The position numbers and the translations under genes are program-made. A stretch of 64,000 bases of DNA from Limnephilus marmoratus (lineage: Eukaryota; Arthropoda; Insecta; Trichoptera; Limnephilidae): the NCBI GenBank assembly GCA_917880885.1, contig OU862917.1, positions 31,608,104 to 31,672,103 on the forward strand, read 5' to 3'. Under the pieces are notes generated by a model. That model ran no database searches and was not told the DNA's origin. It worked only from the letters and a program-made list of their open reading frames with translations. Of this stretch, positions 1-10,130 are shown piece after piece. Positions within the stretch are counted from its first letter, which is position 1. Every line of letters begins with the position of its first letter.

Positions 1-39
1 CCCTGTTAGTCTGCCATTGGTAAAGGGGCCCCGACATGG

Positions 40-244
40 TTAACCTGTCAAGGGCCAGGGTTTTTTGGAAAAAATTTTGGAAATTACCTTAAGAACAAGA
101 ATGGAGGAAGCTATTCTGACTTTTTCCTTGGTACAGTTTCTTTATACAAAAAATTTAAAATCGCATCCAAATTATTTAAATTAATATTCTTTTTTGAAAT
201 TCCAGTCTCGCGCGCGGGCGCGTTCCTGGCCTTTGAAAGGTTAA
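40..244. mobile_element. TTAA-flanked MITE
   Basis: TTAA occurs at both ends (40-43 and 241-244). Just inside are imperfect terminal inverted repeats (TIRs) of about 20 bp, beginning TTAACCTGTCAAGGGCC on the left and TTAACCTTTCAAAGGCC on the right when read inward. The interior resembles the longer copies at 5794-6301 and 6542-7049, so this is a short, diverged member of the same non-autonomous family. It lies in the RMND5 intron upstream of the first visible exon. Confidence 0.7.
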
Positions 245-499
245 TCCGGCCCTGGTCGTATTATCCGTGTTACTTTGGTGTGGCATTTTTAATGGGTGTT
301 CTTTCCAAGGTTTACTATCAAATATAAAGTAGTACCCACCCAACTCATCCTTTTACCATAGGGCTTTCTAGTTCAGCAGTGGTACGACAGCTAGTTTCAA
401 TATTATATATTATCTACATATTTTTTGATGACTTATGATAAAAGTAAGCATCCAACTCTAAAAAGGATTTTGTCAGCAATGTGTTTGTTTACTTTGTAG

Positions 500-3400
500 G
501 TTAGCGTTTCTGTTGGCTGCCAGGAGAGAAGGGCCCCTAGCCGCCGTCCTCTATGCGCAAGAACATTTCCCACAATTTATTAATAAACATGAGAAAGGTA
601 ACTAAACTATCTGTATTCCATTATTTGATCCCAGTAAGCAATACAAATTAATATGTACACTAAAACCCGCTTCAAAACTGAAAAATCTTTACAAATACAT
701 TTTATTTATTTCAAATATAAATTTATGCTTATTCCCTCAGGCCTCGCACCTATTTTGTTAGAGTGTCAAAATATTTCTGCCCTGCAATAAAATCCAATCA
801 AATATAACATACGTGATAAAATTCGCTTTCAGATTTTATAATTCAAAATTAATGTATAATTTTTTAAATATACAATTTTTTAACGCAAACGTAAAAAAGT
901 TTTGAAAATGGCTCACCTTACTTTTTTCTAACTAAAATTACTGATTACAAAAAAAGCACTCACTTGTTTTATTAGGCAAATGTATTAATCATAGACCTCT
1001 AAAAACACATGGTGAATATTTTATTTAATTGTAATAAAACAAGAATATACAACAGATGAAATGAAATTGTGTTAGCCGTGTTTGGTAACCAGATCTGAAT
1101 AGCCAGGTACTTCCCCACCTTCCTCTTCCCCACCTTACTATTTGCCCATTTCCGGTGCCAAAGTATAAGTTTCTTTTTGATAAAATATTCTTCCACACAA
1201 AAAACAAGCAGATAAGAAAATGGGAAAGACTTGTATCACTTATATATTTACATGTATTATATACATACGTACATATAGTTGGGATCCTTATGAAGAGATT
1301 GGTATACAATATTCATATAAAAATATTTGACAGCAATGGCTTTCCAGGCATTCAAATAGGACCGGCATAAACGATTCCCGCCAAAAGTGTGTTAAATTCC
1401 TCCAAACTACCAACAGAGGAAACCACATATGTTTATGTTGTATGCTTCTTGCGCAAACTTATTTTCGATTTTTTAAAACATTAAAAGTTAACACATTGGA
1501 GACTCTCCCAAGGATCAATCTGGTCTTTATACATTACATATGTTAATTGTGTTTCAGAAATACAGAAAACAATGTGTCTGCTGGCTTACGAGGGCGGTGC
1601 TTTGCCTGTGAGTTACGGCTCGCTGCGAGACGAGGCGCTCTGGCCGGACGTCATTGAGGTGTTCCTGCGTGACGCTTGCGCTCTACTACGCCTGCCGCCC
1701 CTGAGGTTCTTTACACTTGTTCAATGGAATAATGGCATATGTCATGACTATGTTGTGAATGTTCCCTTCCTGTCAAGGGCCGTTTCCTAACAAGAAATTC
1801 CCTAACAAAGCACCACTTTAAATTTTGAATTGAATGTTTTGTGGATTAGTTTTGAGCTATCGTATATTTTATTGACCGAAACACTTTCCTAGAACGATAA
1901 ACTATGTACCAAAACAACATTACTTGCGTTAATTTGATAAATTGATAGGTTTTGCGATGTTTTCGTCAAGTATCACGCGTCGAACTTTGACAGATTTAAC
2001 CTGTTGATTGCCCGAGGAACAACACGGAAATTTCGCGACCTTCAATTTGAATCGAATGTTTTGTGGATTAATTTTTACCTATCGTATATTTTATTGACCG
2101 AAACACCTTCCTAGAACAATAAACTATGTACCAAAACAACATTACTTGCATTAATTATGTAAATTGATAGGTTTTACGATGTTTTAGTCGAGGAACTCGC
2201 ATAACGACATAAATTGTGATGCGGCCAAAATGACATTTCGATGTCCACAGATAAAAATTATTTTAAAATATTCTGGGGTTACAAGGTGAATGAAATCTTT
2301 ACCCATCCCATGGGGAATGTTGGCGCAAGCGATTCTGACACTGTCCTTATCAAACTTTGTACATAGAAGGGTCAAAATCGTAGAAAATACGTATTTTTTC
2401 CCCGCACATGCGCATAAACTGCTCACATCCCCGCGCTACGGCAAATTAAATATAAATTATTCCGAGTGACTAGACGCATTGCGTCTAGTCACTCGGAATA
2501 ATTTACGCATTGCTAGACATGGTAAAGGACGATAATAGAGCAAGCGTTTCTGACCTTGTTCTTCATACACTATCTTTATCCCTTTCCGACCGGCAAAAAA
2601 TGTCAAAATTTTGATGGGCCTCACCAGTAAAGCTCTTAATTATGATTTCTTGGGGCTGGGCGACTTACTGATTTAACCACGTGCGTGTGATAGCGCCCTG
2701 CATAAGCAGCTACCGCACGATCGATCGACACCGACGTGGTTCCCAAAAACAGATTTATTTGCTGAAAAGATTTTTTTAAAGACTAACTCACGCTCGTATG
2801 ACGCCGGTCGGAAAGGGTTATACACAAGGGTCAAAATTGCATTTCAAAGTGCCGCGGCCACCGGGTGACAAACGGCAATCCAGAAGTTAATCGTGGCAAA
2901 TTTGACATTTCGATTCCACAGATAAAATCATTTAAAAATATTCTGGTGTCGCCAGGTGAATGAAACTAGTGGCTATTTCATCTCAGTGATGTTGGCGCAA
3001 GCGATTCTTACCTTGTCCTTCATACAAATTCTGTACACAGAAGGGTCAAAATCGCATTCAAAAATTTTTTTTTTGAAATTTTTTCCACGCGTTTCCGGCA
3101 AGTTAGAGGTTAATAATGTAATGTCTTTAGATAATATAGTAGAACCCCGTTAATTTGAAATCCACAGGAATACAAACAAATTACCAAAAAATTCGAAATT
3201 TTAAGAAAAAAAATTCTGAAAATCGAGTTCCTCGGCCGTCCTTTCAAATTCGGGATGGTTCTTTGGAGTAAATTTGTAATAATACGACTTATTTCTGTGT
3301 AAATCAAACTTTCACAGCCGATTACTGCTGCGGTCGGTTCTTCAAGTTCAGATATTCTAAGTAAATTCGTAAAAATTCTGTTTACTTCCGTGTAAGTCTA

Positions 3401-6400
3401 ATTTTCGTGGTCGTTTTTCATCGCAGCCCATGTTCTAACCCACATCTTTACTCGTTGCTTTATATACCCCTACCAATGGGTAGCCCCACCCATACAAAAA
3501 TAGGTGAATGGTCAACAATGTTTCAGAACATTCCACAACGTTGAGCGTGTTCTGGAATGTTCCACAATGATCTGGGATGTTCCCGAACATAATTATTCTT
3601 GAATGTTCTGGACTGTTCCAGAAATTTCTAGAGGGCGAGACTTCCAGCCTTTACATCTTCAAAAGCGCACTTTTTAGGTAAAAACATGAACTTCCACACC
3701 ATAGAACTCCCTTGATCGCACCGGGACTCGTTTCTTAGCAGCACGCAATATAGGTACTAGCTGAAGTCCCCGGCGATGCCCGGGCTTTACACAAAGTTTT
3801 AGAAATCAAATGTAGACAGTGATCTCCTCTTGTTTTGAAGGTCACACGTGCAAAATTTCATCAACCTCGGCATAAAACTGTAGATTTGCATTTTAAACCT
3901 TCCTCGTGAATCACTCTATAAGTGAAAACCACATGATAATCTGTTCAGTAGTTTTCAAGTTTATCGCGAACAGGCAGACGTGGCGGAGGACTTTAATGTA
4001 TGATATGTAGAGATATTTATTACCGCAAAATCGAAATACTGTGACCGATTTTCATTGCAGCCAGTCCTTTAAATTCAGATATTGGAAAAAAATTAGTAAA
4101 AATACGATGTCTTTCCATGTAAATCGAAATTTCGTGACCGATTTCTGCTGCAGCCGGCCCTTCAAATTCAGAAAATCAATATAAATTCATAAAAATACAA
4201 TGAATTTGTGCATAGATTGAAATTTTGCTTTTGATTACCGTCGCGACCGGGCCTTGAAATTCAGATATTTGATGTAAATTTGTAAAAAATACTACGTATT
4301 TCCGAGTAAATCCAATTTTCTCGGCTTATTACTCTCAGGTTGGCACTTGAAACTCCGACATTCAATGTATCAAATACGACATTCTAGTGTAAATCAGATT
4401 TACAAAATGATAATATGAATTAGGACGTTGTATAACCGTGTAAATTGACATTTTAAAACATTTTACCGCCATGACTGTCCTTCAGATTCAGATGACGCTA
4501 TATAAATTTTTTTTTGCAAAAATAGAATTTTTTCTAATTACACAAACAAATTTTCGTGCACGGATGAAAATAAATTTCGATTTATGAATTAATGAATTTC
4601 GAATTAAAAAAATCATTTTGAATGAAATTTTTTTCAAGGAATTTTTTTGTTTGCAAAAATTTCAAAGTACACATATTTTTTTAAATTATAGGGTCAAATT
4701 AACGGGGTTCTACTGTTGTTATGTAGCTCTGTGAAACATAGAGGGCAATAGCAACAGATTTGTTGAACTGCCGATATTGTAGGAATCTACAATATCAAGA
4801 TAAATAATGCCCGCTATTCAAGGTCAATCTGTCAGGCCTAGAAATGTTCCTACCACCTTCTAATAAGGCCTATATATACATTGGCCTAATTATGTATATC
4901 CATCTATACTAACATTATAAATGCGAAGCTGCGTGAGTTTGTTTGTTACGCTTTCACGCCTAAACCGCTAAATCGATTTTTTAAATTCTTTCACCAATAG
5001 AAAGCTACATTATCTGCGAGTAACATAATATGTTGTATATAATGGTAAGCTCTGGTGTTATGAAATTTTTATAAATGAAAATGTATGTATTTCATATATT
5101 TTAGCGGCAGGGAGGAAAGGCAGGGGGAAGGTTGAGAGAGAGAGAGGGAAGAGACGAGGGAGGGATGCCTGGTACCAGATAGTATATATATAAAATACAA
5201 TTGGTGTGTGGTGTGTTTCAGTCCGCTCCAGTCGGCCGTGAGTGTGGGCAGCCGCGTCCTCCCGGCCCTTCTGGACATTCGCATGAAGATGGCACACACT
5301 CACCAGCACCACGCCTGGGCTGCCAAGGATGAATTACCAGTAAGTATTAAATATGTATTCATTAGACCAGAACAGTTGGACTGATTCTCTGATGACTCTG
5401 CTGAATGCTGGCTCTGTTGCAGGTGGAGGTGGAAGGCGGTGGCCATCACTCGGTATTTGCTTGCCCCATCCTGAGGCAGCAAGGCTCCGACCAGAACCCG
5501 CCCATGAGACTCCTGTGCGGCCATGTCATTTCCAAGGATGCCCTAACCAAGCTTTGTCAAGGGATAAGGTACGCCATACCATTCAACCATAAATACTAAA
5601 CAGGTTAAACAAAACAACCTGCCGCTCACTTTCTTATGTAATTTGCTGAATAAGAAATAACAAAATTCTGAAGAGCTAAAAGAATCTGGCTAATAGGCGT
5701 ACGCATTTAGGGCGGTTTTTATTTAATATTTTCACTGATATTTTTTTAGAATACATGGGTTTCCACGCCATGCTGAGAAGAATATGTTCCTTCTTAACCG
5801 GTGGAAGGCCACGCCATTTCACAAAAATTCACTAAAAAAGCACCACTTTGAATTTTGAATTGAATGCTTTGTTGATTAATTTTGAGCTATCGTATATTTC
5901 ATTGACTGAAACACGTTCCTAGAACAATAAACTATCTACCAAAACAACATTACTTGCATTAATTACGTAAATTAATAGGTTTTACGATGTTTTAGTCGCG
6001 GAACACGCATTAATTCCGACGGTTAAATTCGCGGCAAAATCTGACAGGTCAATGTCATAGACGAAATCGTTTTAAAAATACTCTGGGGTTGCAAGGTGAA
6101 TGAAACTTTTAGGCGTATCATAGAGTAATGATGGCGCAAGCGATTCTGACACTGTTCTTCATACAAATTATGTACATAGCAGGGCCAAAATCGCAGACCA
6201 AAAGTTTTTTGTCGAAAATATTATTCAAATATTTTAATTATTTTCTCGCGCATGCGCATATGACGCGCGCGCCGGCGCGTCTCCGGCCTGTCACCGGTTA
6301 ATGCAAAATAAACTACTGAAATTTTGAATTGCAAAAAATAATCACATTTCATAATTCTTCTGTAATGCATTTTTGTTATCACATTCTTTCATGATCTCCA

Positions 6401-7215
6401 TTTTATCTAGCTATGTATCTAACCAACTCGCTTTTTCTGTTAGACGCCATGATCGCACAAACGTAAACAAATCACAGGCAGCGCCTGTATTGGTGAATTT
6501 GCAGATCATGATGTGGCGAGGCGCATCATGATAATTTGATTTTAACCCGTAAAAGGCCAGCAAATTCCAGGAAAAATACGGAAATTTCGTAACAAAACAC
6601 GATTTTGAATTTTGAATTGAATTTGTTGATTAATTTTGAGCTATTGTATATTTTATTGACTGAAACACGTTCCTAGAACAATAAACTATGTACCAAAACA
6701 ACATTACTTGCATTAATTACGTAAATTAATAGGTTTTACGATGTTTTAGTCGCGGAACACTCATTAATTCCGACGGTTAAATTTGCGGCAAATTCTGAAT
6801 GTCATAGACAAAATCGTTTTAAAAATATTCTGGGGTTGCAAGGTGAATGAAACTAGTGGCTATATCATCTATGATGTTAGCGCAAGCGATTTTGACCGTG
6901 TTCTTCATACAAATTCTGTACATAGAAGGGCCAAAATCGCAGACCAAAAGTTTTTTGTGGAAAATTATATTCAAATATTTGAATTATTTTCTCGCGCATG
7001 CGCATACGACACGCGCGCCGGCGCGTCTCCGGCCTGTCACCGGTTTTAAAAGTGTGTTAAAGTCAGGGAATTATTTAACCCTGTTATCCCCAATTAGTTA
7101 GGCTGTAAATTATAATACAGTCACAATATAGATGTTATCTTCTGCCAACAGGTTAAAATGTCCGTACTGTCCTCTGGAACAAGGGCAGAACGAAGCCAGG
7201 CTCATCTACTTCTGA
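500..7215 (+). CDS. RMND5: RMND5-type E3 ligase RING subunit, 3' part (five exons)
   Basis: Catalytic RING-like subunit of the CTLH/GID ubiquitin ligase, which acts in cytoplasm and nucleus. Coding exons are 500-597, 1558-1705, 5222-5339, 5423-5568 and 7152-7215. All have AG/GT borders and the phases join without a break. The first exon gives the LAFLLAARREGPLAAVLYAQ segment of the CTLH/CRA region. The second continues with IQKTMCLLAYEG and ends in DACALLRL. The third ends AAKDELP. The fourth carries HSVFACPILRQQ, PPMRLLCGHVISKDAL. The last carries LKCPYCPLEQ and ends EARLIYF, then TGA at 7213-7215. The degenerate RING has the family's C-x2-C, CGH and CPYCP residues. The 5' half lies outside the window. 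Introns 2 and 4 hold several MITEs. No exon is broken, so the gene looks functional. Confidence 0.93.
735..905. repeat. Dispersed repeat, copy 1 of 2
   Basis: Sequence in the RMND5 intron that matches 34085-34290 in the same orientation. Shared landmarks are a GCAATAAAATCCAA stretch, CGCTTTCA followed by ATTTTAT, and TAATTTTTTAAA. No coding potential or terminal repeat was found. Apart from this and the LINE fragment at 1072-1145, nothing is recognised in the 598-1557 intron. Confidence 0.5.
1072..1145 (-). mobile_element. LINE fragment (same family as 15700-16335)
   Basis: On the minus strand this encodes a GKRKVGKYLAIQIW-like peptide. The same coding stretch occurs on the plus strand at about 15830-15870, next to a LINE-type 3' end. 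It is a short relic of that retrotransposon family inside an RMND5 intron. Confidence 0.5.
1766..2445. repeat. TTAA-family repeat, degenerate double copy
   Basis: Two partial copies in tandem of the sequence seen intact at 5794-6301 and 6542-7049. The GAATTTTGAATTGAATG / TAGAACAATAAACTATGTACC block appears at about 1815-1975 and again at 2040-2200, followed by the GCGCAAGCGATTCTGACA block. The terminal TTAA is no longer recognisable on the left. RMND5 intron. Confidence 0.6.
2453..2505. repeat. Perfect palindrome, 26-nt arms
   Basis: Arms 2453-2478 and 2480-2505 are exact reverse complements around a single central base (2479). No second copy was found in the window. It lies between two TTAA-family repeat fragments in the RMND5 intron. 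Confidence 0.9.
2521..3115. repeat. TTAA-family repeat fragments, interrupted by a MITE
   Basis: The GCAAGCG.TTCTGACC.TTGTTCTTCATACA block at 2540-2575 resumes at 2822 after the nested element 2580-2817. A further partial copy spans about 2880-3115 and ends in TTAA at the family's right boundary. Confidence 0.55.
2580..2817. mobile_element. Small MITE with 15-bp perfect TIRs
   Basis: TIRs CCCTTTCCGACCGGC (2580-2594) and its exact reverse complement (2803-2817), flanked by a TTAT duplication (2576-2579 and 2818-2821). No coding capacity. It splits an older TTAA-family repeat. The interior is related to 16447-16640. Confidence 0.8.
3528..3632. promoter_or_regulatory. Cluster of heat-shock-element-like inverted pentamers
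   Basis: Repeated GAAnnTTC-type units. The best is at 3616-3632, TTCcaGAAatTTCtaGA, four alternating units at correct spacing. Others are at 3524-3532, 3550-3562 and 3601-3607. No heat-shock gene lies nearby, and the cluster sits inside a repeat. The match to the heat-shock factor consensus is visible; function is not. Confidence 0.4.
3775..4015 (+). repeat. Dispersed insect-type repeat ending in GCGGAGGACTTTAAT
   Basis: Runs from GCTGAAGTCCCCGGCGATGCC to GTGGCGGAGGACTTTAATG. Its right half (GAATCACTCTAT, TTTATCGCGAACAGGCAGAC) is shared with 18205-18505 and, inverted, with 40855-41165. Known only as a repeat here. Confidence 0.5.
4896..5050 (+). repeat. Dispersed repeat of the CATTATAAATGCGAA type
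   Basis: Contains the CTATACTAACATTATAAATG / TTTGTTTGTTACGC stretch that I recognise as a common interspersed repeat of insect genomes. No second copy was found in this window. It precedes the third visible RMND5 exon. Confidence 0.4.
5794..6301. mobile_element. TTAA-flanked MITE, reference copy
   Basis: TTAA at 5794-5797 and 6298-6301. Inward from these, CCGGTGGAAGGCC on the left and CCGGTGACAGGCC on the right form imperfect TIRs. The interior contains the GAATTTTGAATTGAATG block and a GC-rich right end with GCGCGCGCCGGCGCGTC. No reading frame of note. TTAA target choice is the hallmark of piggyBac-type elements, so a piggyBac-mobilised MITE is the likely identity. RMND5 intron. Confidence 0.75.
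6542..7049. mobile_element. TTAA-flanked MITE, second full-length copy
   Basis: About the same length and sequence as 5794-6301, with TTAA at 6542-6545 and 7046-7049. Left end CCCGTAAAAGGCC, right end GGCCTGTCACCGG. It lies about 100 bp before the last RMND5 exon. The 240 bp between the two copies (6302-6541) hold nothing I recognise. Confidence 0.75.
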
Positions 7216-7991
7216 AGAGTGAGAGCACTACTTAACTGTACAGAACTGCAAGCTACTACAGTACTGCATACGCCTAGTACCTATACCTCTACCTGCAAAT
7301 TAATTCTAAACATATAACACTTCAGTCAGAATGTCTCCATTTACTAATGTTGTTACAGCAATCTCTCTCCCGTGTGAATCATATTTGTCCACTTCGCAGA
7401 ATGATTGGCATTTGGAGATGACATAAGCGCTGATGGTTTGCCTTCGGCCACATCTGTCTCCCACGGGAATACGCAAGTATCAGAATACTCGACGATTCAA
7501 GTAATTGGTGACATATATCTGCGCGGAGGTTCCTGCACAGGCACACATTGCCAACATTTTGTAACAGTGCGTATGCTTTCAGATGAATGCTAGGAACAAA
7601 ACAGTCATCAAAGAGTGACAGGATATAAAAATGAAAATTACAGCAACTGTTTGGTTGTGAGTGAGGTTATGAGAACATCTTAGTTTTGACATTTCAATAA
7701 TTCAACAATGAGTGGCGACGCGGGTCTCATGACTTTAGTAGCGACGTGTATAGTGTGCACAACATGTTTTTTGCTTCGCAGGTACACAATATGAGTATAG
7801 AATACTTGCGTATCCCTGTGGAAGAAGGCCTAAGACTTATTTTTCATCAAATCTCGAATTAATGCTGGTTGTGAAAATTATTTTGTACACACTATGTATG
7901 ACGTGGCAACTGTAATATAATATTTATATTGTTGATGCAACTTCCGCAATGTATTCTTGGAAGATGTAATTGTCCTGATAAATTTTATTTT

Positions 7992-7997
7992 AATAAA
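7992..7997 (+). terminator. Likely RMND5 polyadenylation signal
   Basis: AATAAA followed by a T-rich stretch, about 780 bp past the RMND5 stop. The intervening 7216-7990 is taken as 3' UTR; a 62-codon frame inside it (7405-7593) shows no recognisable domain. Confidence 0.45.
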
Positions 7998-8145
7998 TTT
8001 TCCTTGTGTAATTTTTTTTTTCATTTTTCATAGTTATAATAAAATTATGAATGTATGTAAATATTTAGAGAAAACCTGGATCACAAAGGCACAGTTGGGG
8101 ATTTAAAAAAAAAATTAAGGAATCCATATTTATATAATTTCAATC

Positions 8146-8311
8146 CATTTGTTAAGTTCTATAGAACAATTATTATAAGCAATAATTATCAGCCTGAAAC
8201 ACTCATCCACATTGAAAAATCTTCCGAGAAAAGATACATGACGCCAACGGGACTTGAACCCGTGTCCTTCTGATTGCCGGTCAGCTGCTCTCCCAATTGA
8301 GCTATGGCGGC
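8146..8311 (-). mobile_element. tRNA-derived SINE
   Basis: The head (8240-8311, minus strand) folds as a tRNA: acceptor stem with one mismatch, D stem GCTC/GAGC, anticodon stem with one mismatch, and T stem ACGGG/CCCGT. The B box is GGTTCAAGTCC. The anticodon loop would read GGC, but position 33 is C rather than U. No CCA-proximal terminator follows; instead about 90 bp of unrelated tail continues. This is a SINE or tRNA pseudogene rather than a working tRNA. Confidence 0.7.
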
Positions 8312-8474
8312 TTATCTTGTACCCGCCAAATGATTCAATATAACTAGTGTTTCATTCAACAATTACTGCTTATTATATTTTTTCCACCTGAAAACAACCA
8401 ACTTTATTTTTGCGAGAACATATTCTATAGAACACTCGTAATGTTTGCAAGAATTAATGTTAATTGTACAAATG

Positions 8475-8845
8475 AATTAATGTTAAATATACATATGTAA
8501 TTGGACACATTTGTAATCCTGATGTCCTGGAAAGGATTTCACTTTATGTCCCCGATAACTTCACCAGAGCAAGGCAACACAGACTTTTTACTTTTCCTAG
8601 AGGCAGGACCAACCTACCGATGGTTATGCCTCTGGGGAGAATGACCTCACTATTAAACCTTTCTTCTGAAATTGACATTTTTCAATCAAACTTCAATCAT
8701 TTCAAGAGCGAAATAAAGGTATTCTTTAGCACCTGTCATTATTAATGTACCTATATAATTAATGTATTACACTATTAACTAAAAATTGTGAAATGTAATT
8801 GGATATATATGTTAACTGTTTTTCACAATAAATAAATAAATAAAT
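8475..8845 (+). mobile_element. 5'-truncated LINE, C-terminal coding end
   Basis: Plus strand encodes a stretch reading YVPDNFTRARQHRLF..RTNLPMVMPLGRM, typical of the post-RT C-terminus of CR1/Jockey-type elements. It ends in a TAAA-repeat tail (about 8828-8845). Confidence 0.6.
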
Positions 8846-9019
8846 ATTTATGCAGAAAGCAGCCAGGCCACAATTTTGCCAAAAAAAAGTTATTGTTGTC
8901 ATCCAACGTAGTAAGGTAAATTGTTCAATTAAAACCAGCTGGGCCGCTTTCATAAAATTTCGTAGCATTGCCTTCCGAAATATTTGTTGATTGTGAAAAA
9001 AAACCATTTATACATCTGC

Positions 9020-9490
9020 AGAAAGCGCCCACAGCACTTCAAAACACTTTTATTGTGGCTATTTCTTCAAACATATGTATTCACCAGAAAGCAGCCAGAA
9101 TCAACTGGTCGATTTTACCAATATAAATAACATTAGCCCAACCGGCAGAAAATGTTCACGGCTCTCATCTGTTTGTACCATGGAGACAGAAAGGTAGAGG
9201 AGGCGTTCATACAAGTGTTTTCCACGAGAATTTTGTGCCTGCTTGCGGTAGTAAGTATGAGGTGCGGGGCTTGCATAAGGCAAATTTATAATTAAGACAC
9301 CCATCCATCTAGCCATACACCGCGGCGAAACATTTATCCAATATATTTATTCTGTTAAAATGGGGGAAAACACCAAGTTTTAACCACTTCACGCAATTAT
9401 GTCTTAAATTATTTAATTATTTGCAATTTACATATTACAAAACAGAAGTACTACTAAGTATTGTAAGTTTAATTCAGAAACCCTGCAAGC
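9020..9490. other. Unassigned sequence
   Basis: No gene, repeat boundary or motif recognised. A 71-codon minus-strand frame (9101-9316) has no recognisable domain. Confidence 0.4.
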
Positions 9491-9494
9491 AAAA

Positions 9495-9970
9495 AGTTAA
9501 CAGGTGAAAAATTAGTTTTAACAAAAGCCGATAAAGGCAATACAATATTAATAATGAACGGTGTTCCCCGATGTGTTATATTAAGAATTCTTATGAATTA
9601 GTCGGTAATTTTAAAGATTTAACTCACCAATGAACTGCAAATTAATTTCCTTCGACATAGTAAATTTATTTCCAAATGTACTTGTTGCCGAATGTAGAAA
9701 TATACTGTCTAATTTATAAACCAATTCCAATCTGCAAAAATATCTTACCGATGATAAGGCCGTGTGTTTAATATTTGTCTTCAAAACTAATTTAAATTTA
9801 ACAATGTTATACACGTCAACAAAAAGATGGTTTACCAATGGGTTTACAAAGAGCCCTCTTTTTCTGATATCTTCATGGATAACCTGGGAAAATTAGTTTT
9901 TAGTTCTAACTCAACCCTTTTAAAAAGTGTCCCTGACGAAGGTTCAGGTTGAATCGAAACTGGTAGGTTT
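9495..9970 (+). mobile_element. Penelope-like element remnant
   Basis: Plus-strand fragments, broken by stops and shifts, give LVLTKADKGNTILIM, then FDIVNLFPNV, then GLPMG and SDIFMDN. These are the conserved N-terminal and RT motifs of Penelope-like retroelements, in the correct order. The right end (9932-9965) holds CCTGACGA, a short hairpin and GAAAC, resembling the hammerhead-type terminal motif known from this class. Internal deletions have removed most of the RT and the GIY-YIG part. A dead copy. Confidence 0.7.
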
Positions 9971-9984
9971 TATATCAAGGGCAC

Positions 9985-10130
9985 GTGCCCCCGTGCCCCC
10001 CCCCAGAAAGTATTTTTTTGTACTGTGGAGATTCCATCACAGTACAGAAAACTGTCTCTATCAAACATTTTTTTGCCCGTCCGCCCCTTGTGCCCCCCCC
10101 AGAAAAAAATACTGGATCCGCCCTTGTTTT
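9985..10130. repeat. C-rich direct repeat pair
   Basis: GTGCCCCCCCCCAGAAA at about 9993-10010 recurs at about 10090-10107 and is followed by TGGATCCGCCC. Likely part of a mobile element, but no TIR could be defined. Confidence 0.3.

Larger units (their letters stand above)
3137..4715. mobile_element. pogo-like TIR element with internal tandem repeat
   Basis: Ends are inverted repeats of about 21 bp beginning AGTAGAACCCCGTTAATTTG, like those of pogo/Tigger elements in sequence style. The left flank has TA; the right does not, so the TSD is decayed. The interior is a degenerate tandem array with a unit near 100 bp (landmarks GCAGCCGGCCCTTCAAATTCAGA and TTTCCGTGTAAATCGAA) at about 3220-3420 and 4020-4430. 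These blocks are separated by unrelated sequence at about 3425-4015. No transposase frame is visible. Confidence 0.6.

Noticed and set aside
7405..7593. Small protein after RMND5
   Set aside because: Inside the probable 3' UTR with no domain and no start context worth noting.
8240..8311. Functional tRNA gene
   Set aside because: C at position 33, mismatches in acceptor and anticodon stems, and a SINE-like tail.
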